NCBI GenBank assembly: GCA_033764095.1
Contig: JANRJF010000317.1
Location: 1-43,024 of the forward strand
Length of the DNA stretch: 43,024 nucleotides
From: JBDTMT01 sp033764095
Lineage (GTDB): Bacteria; Desulfobacterota; Binatia; HRBIN30; CADEER01
Direction: 5' to 3'
The notes beneath the pieces were generated by a model. The model worked only from the letters and a program-made list of their open reading frames with translations, was not told the DNA's origin and made no database searches. The position numbers and the translations under genes are program-made. Within the stretch, counting starts at the first letter, position 1. Every line of letters begins with the position of its first letter. Below, piece after piece: positions 14,530-23,033 of the stretch.

Positions 14530-15620
14530 GCGACGGCCTCCGCGGCGTGGCCGTGCACCACCCCGGCCTCGCGCCGTCGCGCCAGCATGCGGCGGTATAC
14601 CGCGACATACTGCTGCGCCATGCCGGCCGCGTCGAAACGGCGCTCCACTTCCGCCCGACACACGGCGCGGTCGAGTCGCGCCGCGCGCGCGACCGCCGCC
14701 ACCAGGTCGTCCTCGCTGGAGGCGACGCAGCCGGTGACGCCGTCGGTGATCACTTCCGGCACCGAGCCGCAGGGACGCGTGATGACTGGCGTGCCGCAGG
14801 CGAGCGCCTCGATCATCGCCAACCCGAACGGCTCCGGCCAGTCGATCGGGAACAGCAACGCCAGGGCGCCACCGAGCAGCGCCGGCTTCTCGTGCTCTCC
14901 GATCTCACCGAGGAACTCGATCGACGGGTGGTCGAGCAGCGGCTCGACCACCCGGCCGAAGTAGTCGCGGTCCACCGGATCGACCTTCGCCGCGATGCGC
15001 AGCCGCACGCCGGCGCGGCGCGCGACGCGGATGGCCACATCCGGCCGTTTCTCCGGCGAGATGCGTCCGAGGAAGACGAGATAGTCGCCCCGCGTCGCCG
15101 AGAAGGGAAGCGACGCGATCGGCACACCGTGATGCACGGTCGCGATCCACGCCGCGTCGGGCAGCGGCCGGCGCTGCGCGTCGCTGATCGACACCAGCGG
15201 CACGCCACGATGCGCCGCGTAGAGAGGCGCCAGCTCGGGCATGTCGAGGCGGCCGTGCAGCGTGAGCAGGGTCGGGGTGGACGCGGCGGCCGCCAGCGGC
15301 AGGCCGAGGTAGTCGGTATGGCAGTGGATCACGTCGAATGACGCCGCGCGGCGGTAGACCTCACCGAGCATGCGGACGTGGTGCGCGAGCGGGTCGCGGC
15401 AGTTGGGGTCGAGCCGCAGCGCGCGCGGCACCGGCGCGACCAGCCGCGCCGAGGTCTGCGAGTCGGCGCTGGCGAAGAGCGTGACGTCGTGCCCAAGCGC
15501 GACCAGCGCCTCGGTCAGATACGACACCACCCGCTCGGTGCCGCCGTACAACGCCGGCGGCACGGCCTCGTAGAGCGGCGCGACCTGCGCGATGCGCAAG
15601 CGCGCCCGCGTCGCCGTCAT
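14526..15620 (-). CDS. Family 4 glycosyltransferase
   Basis: 364 residues with the GT-B layout. N-terminal Rossmann half: 'IAQVAPLYEAVPPALYGGTERVV', 'FDVIHCHTDYLGLPL'. C-terminal half: 'YLVFLGRISPEKRPDVAIRVAR', then 'EPFGLAMIEALACGTPVI' carrying the E-x7-E nucleotide-sugar motif. Retaining transferase using a nucleotide sugar. Its tight coupling to the debranching enzyme suggests an alpha-glucan or glycogen-related acceptor, but this is context only. The CBS gene ends 7 bases upstream, so CBS, GT4 and debranching enzyme form one operon. Confidence 0.9.
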   Translation of the reverse strand: MTATRARLRIAQVAPLYEAVPPALYGGTERVVSYLTEALVALGHDVTLFASADSQTSARLVAPVPRALRLDPNCRDPLAHHVRMLGEVYRRAASFDVIHCHTDYLGLPLAAAASTPTLLTLHGRLDMPELAPLYAAHRGVPLVSISDAQRRPLPDAAWIATVHHGVPIASLPFSATRGDYLVFLGRISPEKRPDVAIRVARRAGVRLRIAAKVDPVDRDYFGRVVEPLLDHPSIEFLGEIGEHEKPALLGGALALLFPIDWPEPFGLAMIEALACGTPVITRPCGSVPEVITDGVTGCVASSEDDLVAAVARAARLDRAVCRAEVERRFDAAGMAQQYVAVYRRMLARRREAGVVHGHAAEAVA

Positions 15621-15627
15621 CGCCGGC

Positions 15628-16104
15628 TCACGCCGCCGGCTCGTCGGCGGGCGGACGACGGTGCAGGCTGACCGCCGCGAGCGTCGCCAGCACGGCCTCG
15701 CGCCGCAGGCCGAGCCGGCCGTTATCGGGGCGCGCCGCCGCCAGCGCCAGATCGTTGAGCGACAGCATCCCGACCGGACGTCCGGCGTCGTCGACCACCG
15801 GCAGCCGGCGGATCTGCAGCGTGCGCATTACCTCCTGCGCATCCTCGACCGAGGTCTCGGCATGGCAGGAGGCGACCTCGTGAGTCATCACCTCCCCGAC
15901 GCTGCACGCGTCGAGCGGCTGCCCGCGCAGGTAGGCGGTCATGGCGATGTCCCGGTCGGTGACCACGCCCACCAGGCGGCCACCCGGATCGACCACCGGC
16001 AGCACGCCGATGTCGCCCTGCCACATGCGCTCGGCGGCGCTGTGCAGCGTCTCGTCGGCACGACAGGCGCGTACGGGGCTGCTCATCAGTCCGGCTACGT
16101 TCAT
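15628..16104 (-). CDS. Tandem CBS-domain protein
   Basis: 158 residues from the ATG preceded by GGAGGG; longer in-frame starts run into the neighbouring gene. Two CBS motifs: ~3-60 ('MSSPVRACRADETLHSAAERM ... LVGVVTDRDIAM') and ~68-125 ('MTHEVASCHAETSVEDAQEVM ... PVGMLSLNDLAL'). Such stand-alone CBS pairs bind adenosine nucleotides and act as energy sensors. Being first in the CBS-GT4-debranching operon, it may tune that pathway; this is inference. Confidence 0.9.
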   Translation of the reverse strand: MNVAGLMSSPVRACRADETLHSAAERMWQGDIGVLPVVDPGGRLVGVVTDRDIAMTAYLRGQPLDACSVGEVMTHEVASCHAETSVEDAQEVMRTLQIRRLPVVDDAGRPVGMLSLNDLALAAARPDNGRLGLRREAVLATLAAVSLHRRPPADEPAA

Positions 16105-16138
16105 CGCTCGTTCCCTCCGATCGGCGCGCACCGCGCCA

Positions 16139-16861
16139 TCAATGGACGTGCCCTTCGACGTTGGCGTGCGGAGCCCCACCGGCTTGCGGCGTGTGCGGCG
16201 GCGGCGGCGCGCCCGGAACCATCGGCGGCGTCTCGGCGGCGCGACCGTCGCGCGCCTGCAGCTCGCGGCGATTCTGCGCGTCGGCGCCGCTCGCCTGCCC
16301 GCCCGGCAGATCGAGGTCGTGCGCTGCGGCCGGCGGCGTCTTCATGTCGTTCTGCACGAAGCGAACGCCGCCGACGCCCTTGGCCAGGCGCAGCGCGCGC
16401 AGCTGGTCGTCCAGGCTGTTGGCGAACCCGCCGAGCACGACGACGCCCCCGCGAACCGACTGCACGACGATCTCGCTGTCGTTCAGCTCCGGGACCGTGG
16501 CCAGCCGGCTGGTGACGTCGCTCTGCACGGTCCGATCGGGCGGCGGCGACTGGGGGGTAGGCGGCAGCGCCGCGGCGTCCACCGCGAGGGCGCTGTCGAG
16601 CGACCTCACCCCCTCGGTCTGGCGCACCATCTGCTCGAGCCGCGTCTTGACGTCGGCCGTTGGCACGACGCCGGTCAGCCGAACCGCCCCGTCGCGGGTG
16701 ACCACGGCGATCGATTCCGGATCGATCTCCGGGGCAGTGAACAGGCCGACCTGGATGCGCAGGGTGATCAGATCGTCGGGCGCCCAGGTCGCCGCGCCGG
16801 CCTGCGGAGCGAAGCCCAGCAGGACGGCGAGCAGCAGCGGGAAGCAGGTGCGGTATGTCAT
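16139..16861 (-). CDS. Periplasmic protein with two BON domains
   Basis: 240 residues. Signal peptide ~1-23 ('FPLLLAVLLGFAPQAGA'). First BON domain ~30-95 ('SIAVVTRDGAVRLTGVVPT...VRSLDSALAV'), second ~108-175 ('DSEIVVQSVRGGVVVLGGFA...VRFVQNDM'), then a Pro/His-rich tail. GGAGGG precedes the start. BON proteins of this export class are associated with envelope stability. Located 20 bases downstream of Ku and 34 bases upstream of the CBS gene, all on the minus strand. Confidence 0.88.
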   Translation of the reverse strand: MTYRTCFPLLLAVLLGFAPQAGAATWAPDDLITLRIQVGLFTAPEIDPESIAVVTRDGAVRLTGVVPTADVKTRLEQMVRQTEGVRSLDSALAVDAAALPPTPQSPPPDRTVQSDVTSRLATVPELNDSEIVVQSVRGGVVVLGGFANSLDDQLRALRLAKGVGGVRFVQNDMKTPPAAAHDLDLPGGQASGADAQNRRELQARDGRAAETPPMVPGAPPPPHTPQAGGAPHANVEGHVH

Positions 16862-16881
16862 CGGACCCTCCGCGGCCGCGC

Positions 16882-17709
16882 TCAGGCAGCCGTGCGCTTG
16901 CGGCGGCCGGCGCGCGACGGCGTCGCCGCCCGGGTGCGCTTGCCGCGCGACGCCAGGCTCTGCTTCAGGCGCTCCATCAGATCGACGACGTGGGCGTCGC
17001 GCTGCGGGGCCTCGCTGTGCAGCTTCGCCTCGCCGCCCTCGACCTTGGCGTGGATGATCTTGAGCAGGTTGGCGCGGTAGTCGTCCTTGTACTGCGCCGG
17101 ATCCCAGTCGGTGGTCAGGCTGTCGATCAGTTGCTCGGCCATCGCCAGCTCGCGCGGCCGCACGCTCGACGCGGCGGGGAAGCGATAGCGCGACTCGTCC
17201 ACCAGGTCGGTGGCGAAGCGCATCATGGTCAGGACCAGCGCGTCGCCGACGGCGCTCAGTTCGGCGAGGTGCTGCGTCTCGCGCAACACGATCTTGCCGA
17301 TGCCGACGCGCTCGCTCTTGCGCAGCGCCTCGCGCAGCACGGCGTAGCCGCGGTCGCCGCCGGTGCCCGGCACGGCGTAATAGGCGTGGTCGAAGAAGCG
17401 ATCGTCGATCGCCCCGGCCGGGACGAAGTCGAGAATATCGACGGTCTTCGTCTTCTCCACCGCTGCGGTGCGGAAGTCGTCGCGCGTCAGGACGACATAG
17501 TGTCCCTTCGTGTACTCGAAGCCCTTCACCAGGTCGGCCCAGGCGACCGGCTTGCCCTCGCGCTCGCAGACGCGGTCGTAGTGCACCGGCGACTCGTCCG
17601 TGGCGTGCAGCAGGCGAAAGCGCGGTCGGTCCTCTTTCACCGCCGGATGCAACTCGATCGGTATGGTGACCAACCCGAATGCGATGGTGCCCTTCCAGAT
17701 CGCAGCCAT
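16882..17709 (-). CDS. ku: Ku-type DNA end-binding protein of bacterial NHEJ
   Basis: 275 residues, normal for bacterial Ku. The start 'MAAIWKGTIAFGLVTIPIEL' is diagnostic. Also present: 'YDRVCEREGKPVAWADLVKGFEY', 'ELAMAEQLIDSL' and 'YKDDYRANLLKII', followed by a Lys/Arg-rich C-terminal tail (GKRTRAATPSRAGRRKRTAA) that in Ku proteins binds DNA or extends bridging. Ku homodimers thread onto double-strand ends and recruit LigD. No LigD is visible in this window. Weak ribosome-binding site. Head of the Ku-BON-CBS-GT4-debranching run. Confidence 0.95.
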   Translation of the reverse strand: MAAIWKGTIAFGLVTIPIELHPAVKEDRPRFRLLHATDESPVHYDRVCEREGKPVAWADLVKGFEYTKGHYVVLTRDDFRTAAVEKTKTVDILDFVPAGAIDDRFFDHAYYAVPGTGGDRGYAVLREALRKSERVGIGKIVLRETQHLAELSAVGDALVLTMMRFATDLVDESRYRFPAASSVRPRELAMAEQLIDSLTTDWDPAQYKDDYRANLLKIIHAKVEGGEAKLHSEAPQRDAHVVDLMERLKQSLASRGKRTRAATPSRAGRRKRTAA

Positions 17710-17846
17710 GCCCAGCGGCGGAGCAAGCGCGAGGCCAGTCGGCTCGCGTGGCGCGCGCGGGCGCGACAAAGCCGAGGGCGTTGCCGACGGTAGGATGTGC
17801 CGGCAAAAGTTGCGGGCCCGTCGGCCATGCGAGCGCTGGTCGCGCC

Positions 17847-18776
17847 TCAGCCGTCGCGCCGCTGCCGCCGGCGGCGGCCGCTCCGCCAGCGCCAGATGAG
17901 CAGCAGGGCCGGAATCGCCAGGGCGCTCCACGGCGGAGACTGCGGCGCCACCACCGCGCAGCCGTCGTCCTCCTCGGATCCGCCGGGCGTGGCGGTGTGG
18001 CGGCGCGTCGCCGTCGCGACCGGGGTACCGGAGGTCGGCGAGGCGGTGGCCATCGGGGTTCCGCCGCCCGGCGAGCCGGTCGCCGTCGGCGTGCCGCTGC
18101 CTGGCGCAGTGGTGGTGGTCGGCGTCGTCGTGGCGCTGGTGGGCGAGCCGCTCGCGGCAGGCGACGCGGTGGCCGTCGGGCTGCCGCCCGCCGGCGAAGG
18201 GGTGCTGGTGCTGGTCGATCCGGTCGGGGTCAGGGCGGGCGACCCGCTGGCCGTTGGGGTCGGCGAGCCATTTGCGCCGGTCGGCGTCACGGTCGCCGTC
18301 GTCCCGGCCGGCGAACCGGTCGCGGTTGGCGTGGAGTCGACCGGCTCGGTCGCGCTGGCGACCAGGGTCGCCGATGCGGTCGGCGTGATCGTCGCGCCGC
18401 CGTTGGTCGCGGTGGCGGTAGCCGCACCGCCGACGGTGTTGGTCGCCGCCGGCGTCGTCGATTCGCCCGGCGTTGGAGTCGCCGTGCCCTGCCCGCTGTC
18501 GAAGGTGCGCGTGCGGGTCGCAGACGGGCTCGGGCTGAACACGCTCGGGCTCTGCTCCTCGTCCGGCGTGGCAGTCGGCGTCGGCGTCTCGCTGGGCGTC
18601 GCGGTCGGGGTGTCGTCGGCGGTGGAGGGCGTCGGCGTCGACAAGCGCGGTGGCGTGTTGAGCGAGATCGGCGTCAATTGGATCGGAATCCGCATCGCGG
18701 CGGCGGCGAACGGGCTCAGCAGCACGACGGCGCTGCCGAGCGCGAGGGCGAAGGTGGATCGCTGGGATGCGGGCAT
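17847..18776 (-). CDS. Thr/Pro/Ser-rich surface protein with C-terminal anchor
   Basis: 309 residues. Signal peptide ~1-27, then a ~215-residue low-complexity stretch of Thr-Pro, Thr-Ala and Ser-Pro repeats, resembling a mucin-like, probably glycosylated stalk. It ends 'EEDDGCAVV', a Pro-containing spacer, a hydrophobic segment and 'RWRSGRRRRQRRDG': the GC-motif/TM/Arg layout of MYXO-CTERM-type sorting signals. GGAGGAG is positioned eight bases from the start. No globular domain is apparent. Stalk-only architecture suggests an anchor or spacer protein. Confidence 0.8.
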   Translation of the reverse strand: MPASQRSTFALALGSAVVLLSPFAAAAMRIPIQLTPISLNTPPRLSTPTPSTADDTPTATPSETPTPTATPDEEQSPSVFSPSPSATRTRTFDSGQGTATPTPGESTTPAATNTVGGAATATATNGGATITPTASATLVASATEPVDSTPTATGSPAGTTATVTPTGANGSPTPTASGSPALTPTGSTSTSTPSPAGGSPTATASPAASGSPTSATTTPTTTTAPGSGTPTATGSPGGGTPMATASPTSGTPVATATRRHTATPGGSEEDDGCAVVAPQSPPWSALAIPALLLIWRWRSGRRRRQRRDG

Positions 18777-18933
18777 GGACGTCTCCTCCGCCGCCCGTCC
18801 TTCCAGGCTTCATGCCACGCCTGCTTGCTTGCGTTGACCTCTGTCAGCCGGTGCCGGCAGCACGAGGCGGGCAGGATCTGCCGCCCGCGACGGCACGTCT
18901 TGCCGATCGGCAGCCGGCCCCCGGTACATCGCG

Positions 18934-19902
18934 TCACGCCTGGCGGAACTCGGGCAGCACGCGCTCTTCGTAGAAGCGGAAGAATCCTTCCTGATCGGGG
19001 CCGACCTGATGCACGTAGACGTGGTCGTACCCGGCATCGAGGAACTTCTGGATGCCGTCGGCGTGGCGGCGGACGTCCGGGCCGCAGACGATCGACTCGG
19101 CCACGTCTTCCTCGCGCACGGTCTTGACCGCGTGCGCGAACAGGCCCGGCGTCTTGATCTCCCAGCTGAGGTTGCCGGCGAGCGCCGCGGTCGGCCACCA
19201 GCGGTGCGCGATGCGCCGCGCCTCGCTGTCGTCGCCGGCCACGCAGACCGTCAACTGTCCATAGCGCGGCTTGCGCTTGCCGCCGGCGGCGGCGAACGCC
19301 GCGACCAGCGCCGGCTCCGGCGCCGTGCCGATCATGCCGTCGCCGGCGTGTCCGGCGAGCTCGGCCGACGCGGCCGTACTGGCGGCGACGTACAGTGGCG
19401 GCGGCGCCGAGGGCAGCGTGTACAGTCGCGCCTGGTCGACGACGAAGTACTCGCCGCAGTGGCTCTGCTCACCGCCCTGCCAGAGCAGGCGCAGCACCGA
19501 GATCGCCTCGGCGAGCATGGCCTGCCGCTCCGTCGGGGCCGGCCACCCCGCGCCGATCACGTGCTCGTTCAGATTCTCGCCGGAGCCGACGCCGAGGAAG
19601 AAGCGATCCGGCATCAGGCATGCCGCCGTCGCCGCCGCCTGGGCGATGATCGCCGGATGGAGGCGCGCGATCGGACACGTCACACCGGTGCCCAGCCGCA
19701 GGGTCGTGGTCGCCTGGGCGATCGCGCCGATCACCGACCAGACGAATGGGCTCTGTCCCTGCTGGTCGATCCAGGGGTGATAGTGATCGGAGATCAGCGC
19801 GAACTGGAAGCCAGCCGCCTCGGCCCGCTGCGCCCAGCGCACCAGATGCAGCGGATCGTGCTCCTCGCTCGACAGCGCGTAGCCCAACTCGAATGATGCC
19901 AT
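18934..19902 (-). CDS. LLM-class F420-dependent oxidoreductase (G6PDH-related subgroup)
   Basis: 322 residues from the ATG preceded by GGAGGTG. Luciferase-like TIM barrel: 'LGYALSSEEHDPLHLVRWAQRAEAAGFQFALISDHYHPW', 'GQSPFVWSVIGAIAQAT', 'RLGTGVTCPIARLHPAIIAQAAAT' and 'FFLGVGSGENLNEHV'. This pattern matches the F420-dependent glucose-6-phosphate dehydrogenase-related family; true FGD activity is not established by sequence. It uses reduced/oxidised F420 rather than FMN in most homologues. Its gene is downstream of the formate dehydrogenase gene on the same strand, 198 bases apart, with its own ribosome-binding site. Confidence 0.88.
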   Translation of the reverse strand: MASFELGYALSSEEHDPLHLVRWAQRAEAAGFQFALISDHYHPWIDQQGQSPFVWSVIGAIAQATTTLRLGTGVTCPIARLHPAIIAQAAATAACLMPDRFFLGVGSGENLNEHVIGAGWPAPTERQAMLAEAISVLRLLWQGGEQSHCGEYFVVDQARLYTLPSAPPPLYVAASTAASAELAGHAGDGMIGTAPEPALVAAFAAAGGKRKPRYGQLTVCVAGDDSEARRIAHRWWPTAALAGNLSWEIKTPGLFAHAVKTVREEDVAESIVCGPDVRRHADGIQKFLDAGYDHVYVHQVGPDQEGFFRFYEERVLPEFRQA

Positions 19903-20100
19903 CGCTTCACCTCCGCGGCGCGACAGATTCGGGCGGAGGAGCAATCGCCGGTCCGTTCGGCCATGCCCGTCCGCAGGCGCCTCGACGCCGCGAGGCAAGC
20001 CGCCGGGATGGAGAATCTACTCGGCCGCGGTGCACCTCCTACCGGCGGCAGGCGCGATCGCGCGCCGCCCTCTCCCGCAGGGCCACGCTGGGGCGGCGGC

Positions 20101-22767
20101 TCAGGCGCGCGCCAGCCGCACCGCGGTGAGCTTGTACTCCGGCGTATCGACACGCGCGTCGCGCCACGGGCCGGTGACGAGATTGAGGAACACCGCCGGG
20201 TCGGCGAAGCTGGCAAACAACTCGCCGGGCGCCGCCGCGTCGCTGACCTGCACCGGCAGCACGGCGCTGCCGTAGCGGCTCTCGACCCGTACCCGCTCGC
20301 CGTCGGCGACGCGCTGCGCGGCCGCGTCCGCCGGCGAGATCTCCAGCCGATCGGTGGGGTGGAGCATCCGGTTCGCGGTGCGCATGGTCATCGTCCCGAC
20401 GTTGAACTGGTAGAGCGATCGGCCGGTGACCAGGATGAACGGGTAATCCGGCGAGGCGACTTCCGGGGAGGGGCGGTGCGCAAGGCAGCGCAGCGTGGCG
20501 CGCTGGCCGGCGGCGAACGCGCCGTCGTGCAGGCGCGCGGTACCGGGGTGCGTCTCGTCCGGACACGGCCACTGCAACCCGCCGCGCTCGAGCCGGGCGT
20601 AGGTCATGCCGCGCCCGGCCGGCCAGACGCGGCGCACCTCCTCCCAGATCTGTTCCGCCGAGGTGAATGCGAACGCGTCCGCGTGCCCCATGGCCCGCGC
20701 CACCTCGCAGAGCGGCTGCCAGTCGGGGCGCGCCGCGCCCGGCGGCTCCACCGCCTTGCGCACCCGCTGCACGCGCCGCTCGGCGTTCATGAAGGTGCCG
20801 TCCTTCTCGAACGCGCAGGCCGACGGCAGCACCACGTGCGCCAGCTCGCGCGCCGTCTCGTTCAGGAAGATGTCCTGCACGACCAGCAGCTCCACGGCGG
20901 CGAGACTGGCGCGCGTGCGGGCGCCGTTCGGGTTGCTGAGCAGCACGTCGTAGCCGATCGCCCACAACCCCTTGAGCGCGCCGCGCGTCGCCGCCTCCAA
21001 CATCGCGGGCAGGCGCAGCCCCGGACGATCGGGTACCGGCGCCCCCCAGGCGCCGGCGACCCGGGCCGCCGCATCGCGCAGCGGCGCCGACCCGGTGAGC
21101 GCGCCGGGCTCGCAGCCCATGTGCACCGCGCCCTGCACGTTGGTCTGGCCGCGCAGCGGATTGACGCCGCTGCCGGGCCGGCCGAGGTTGCCGGTCAGCA
21201 GGGCCAGGTTGATCAGCGCCGTCACGCCGTCGGTACCGTGCACGTGCTCGGTCATGCCGATGCCATTGAAGGCGATCGACGGCGTCTCGCTCGCGTAGCG
21301 CCGCGCCGCCTCGCGCAGCAGCGCCGGCGCCACGCCGGCCGCCGGACCGACGTCCTCGGGACGGAAGGCCGCGACGTGCGCGCGAAACGCCGGCCAGCCG
21401 TCGACGTGCGCCGCCAGGAACGCCATGTCCGCCAGTCCCTGCTCGACGATCGCGCACGCCAGCGCGTTCAGCACCGGCACGTCCATGCCGGGCTTCGCCG
21501 CCAGGTGGAGCGCGCCGGGCTCGCGCGCCAGCTCGATGCGGCGCGGATCGACGACAATCAGGTTGGCGCCGCGGCGCGCCTGCTGGCGGATGCGCGCCCC
21601 GATCACCGGGTGCGCGTCGGTCGGGTTGGCGCCGCAGACCAGGATGGTGCGCGCCAGCTCGATGTCGTCGAAGGCGCTGGTCGCCGCACCGGTGCCGAGC
21701 ACGTCGGTCAGCGCCTGCGCCGACGGCGCGTGACAGACGCGCGCGCAACAGTCGACGTTGTTGGTCCCCAGCGCGACACGCGCGAACTTCTGCGCGACGT
21801 AGTTCTCCTCGTTGGTCGCGCGCGCCGAGCCGAGCACCGCCACCGCGTCCGGCCCGTGCCGCGCGACGATGCCGCGCAGCCGCTCGGCGATGAACGCCAC
21901 CGCGTCGGCCCAGGCCACCGCCTGCCAGCCGGCGGCAGTGCGCAGCAGCGGCGTGCGCAGGCGGTCGCGATGCTCGACGAACTCGAAGGCGTAGCGCCCC
22001 TTGACGCACAGGTGTCCCCGGTTGACCGGCGCGTCGGCGGCGGGCGTGATGCGCGTGATGCGCCCGTCGCGCGTGCCGACGTCGATCTCGCAGCCGACGC
22101 CACAGTACGGACAGACGCTGCGCGTGTGCGCCGTCGGGACACCGCGGCGGCGCACCGTCTGGTCCTGCAGCGCTCCGCTCGGACAGGCGGTCACGCACGC
22201 GCCACAGGCGACGCAGGAGCTGGCCAGCAGGGTGGTGCCGGAATCCGGCCGGATGCGCACCCGATCGCCGCGGTGCCACTCCTGCCAGACGAACTGGCCC
22301 TGCACCTCGGCGCAGACGCGCACGCAGCGGTAGCAGTCGACGCAGCGCGACATGTCGACGTGGATGTAGGGATGCGCATCGTCGACCAGCGCCGGGTCGG
22401 CGCTGCCGCGCAGCTCCGATTCCAGGCCGAAGGCGCGGATCAGGCGGGCGAACTCGGACTCGACCGGATCGTCGAGCGCGGCGCGCGGCTGCCGGCGGGC
22501 GAGCAGCGCCAGGGTCTGCCGACGGTGCGCGTCGATCTCCGGCGAGCCCGTGCGGACCTCCATCCCGGGGTGCGGATGGGTCGCGCAGGCGGCGACCGGA
22601 TGCGCGATGCCGGCGACCTCCACGACGCACAGACGGCAGACCGGCTGCGGCGCCAGACGCGCATCGTCGCAGAGGCTGGGAATGGCGTGTCCGAGCCGCC
22701 GCAGAACGGCGAGCAGCGTCTCGTCCGCGTCCGCCTGGCAGGGAGCTCCGTCGACTCGAATCTGCAT
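20101..22767 (-). CDS. fdhA: Formate dehydrogenase alpha subunit (NuoG-fused, molybdenum type)
   Basis: 888 residues. N-terminal 2Fe-2S ferredoxin domain with Cys33, 44, 47 and 61; two 4Fe-4S clusters (C142/145/148/152 and C185/188/191/195); then a Mo-bisPGD domain with its 4Fe-4S set (C219, 222, 226, 254) and the Mo-ligand Cys345 in 'ARVCHAPS', so it is a Cys rather than a selenocysteine enzyme. C-terminal molydop-binding domain from ~770. Oxidises formate to CO2. The His-Cys3 4Fe-4S ligand motif normally between the ferredoxin and the dicluster regions is absent (~91-105 contain no Cys). The start at 22765-22767 fits the family; longer in-frame starts have no homologous residues. No NADH or F420 partner subunit is adjacent. 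Confidence 0.92.
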   Translation of the reverse strand: MQIRVDGAPCQADADETLLAVLRRLGHAIPSLCDDARLAPQPVCRLCVVEVAGIAHPVAACATHPHPGMEVRTGSPEIDAHRRQTLALLARRQPRAALDDPVESEFARLIRAFGLESELRGSADPALVDDAHPYIHVDMSRCVDCYRCVRVCAEVQGQFVWQEWHRGDRVRIRPDSGTTLLASSCVACGACVTACPSGALQDQTVRRRGVPTAHTRSVCPYCGVGCEIDVGTRDGRITRITPAADAPVNRGHLCVKGRYAFEFVEHRDRLRTPLLRTAAGWQAVAWADAVAFIAERLRGIVARHGPDAVAVLGSARATNEENYVAQKFARVALGTNNVDCCARVCHAPSAQALTDVLGTGAATSAFDDIELARTILVCGANPTDAHPVIGARIRQQARRGANLIVVDPRRIELAREPGALHLAAKPGMDVPVLNALACAIVEQGLADMAFLAAHVDGWPAFRAHVAAFRPEDVGPAAGVAPALLREAARRYASETPSIAFNGIGMTEHVHGTDGVTALINLALLTGNLGRPGSGVNPLRGQTNVQGAVHMGCEPGALTGSAPLRDAAARVAGAWGAPVPDRPGLRLPAMLEAATRGALKGLWAIGYDVLLSNPNGARTRASLAAVELLVVQDIFLNETARELAHVVLPSACAFEKDGTFMNAERRVQRVRKAVEPPGAARPDWQPLCEVARAMGHADAFAFTSAEQIWEEVRRVWPAGRGMTYARLERGGLQWPCPDETHPGTARLHDGAFAAGQRATLRCLAHRPSPEVASPDYPFILVTGRSLYQFNVGTMTMRTANRMLHPTDRLEISPADAAAQRVADGERVRVESRYGSAVLPVQVSDAAAPGELFASFADPAVFLNLVTGPWRDARVDTPEYKLTAVRLARA

Positions 22768-22921
22768 GCCGATCACCGCCGGCCGCCCGCGCAACCGCGC
22801 CACTGCCTGCCGCAAGCGCGCCGAGCGGTCAAGCGACACGCCGACGCGACCGCGTGCATCGCCCCAACCGCCGCGCGGCGGCCGGCTCGCCATGTCGCCG
22901 GAGATGAGGCGCAGACGCGGC

Positions 22922-22941
22922 TACAGGAAAGTCCCAACTAG
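22922..22941 (+). repeat. 20-nt dispersed element, copy A
   Basis: TACAGGAAAGTCCCAACTAG. It matches 28428-28447 at 18 of 20 positions. It lies in the fdhA / CBS-zinc-ribbon divergent gap, 92 bases before the plus-strand start. Possible operator or leader element; identity unknown. Confidence 0.5.
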
Positions 22942-23033
22942 GCAGGCGAGAATGGGGCGAGTACTCGAACGGTCAACCAGCCCGCATAGCGATGCCTCCC
23001 AATGGCATGCGGTAGTTTGCGACGGAGAATCCC

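Noticed and set aside
17950..18660. Thr-Pro coding repeats as a CRISPR array
   Set aside because: The periodicity is irregular, there are no unique spacers of constant length, and the frame is open and translated as TP/SP repeats. The same holds at ~31010-31130 and ~38670-38830.
16882..18813. Extension of Ku to 643 residues
   Set aside because: The canonical Ku start (MAAIWKG) is at 17709; the upstream part is antisense-like sequence overlapping the Thr-Pro surface protein gene.
20101..22767. Selenocysteine formate dehydrogenase
   Set aside because: The Mo-ligand position is a normal Cys codon and the frame contains no internal TGA.
19963..22941. 992-codon plus-strand open frame opposite the formate dehydrogenase
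   Set aside because: The reverse strand encodes an unmistakable formate dehydrogenase with all metal-binding motifs. The plus-strand frame is a high-GC shadow rich in Arg, Ala and His.
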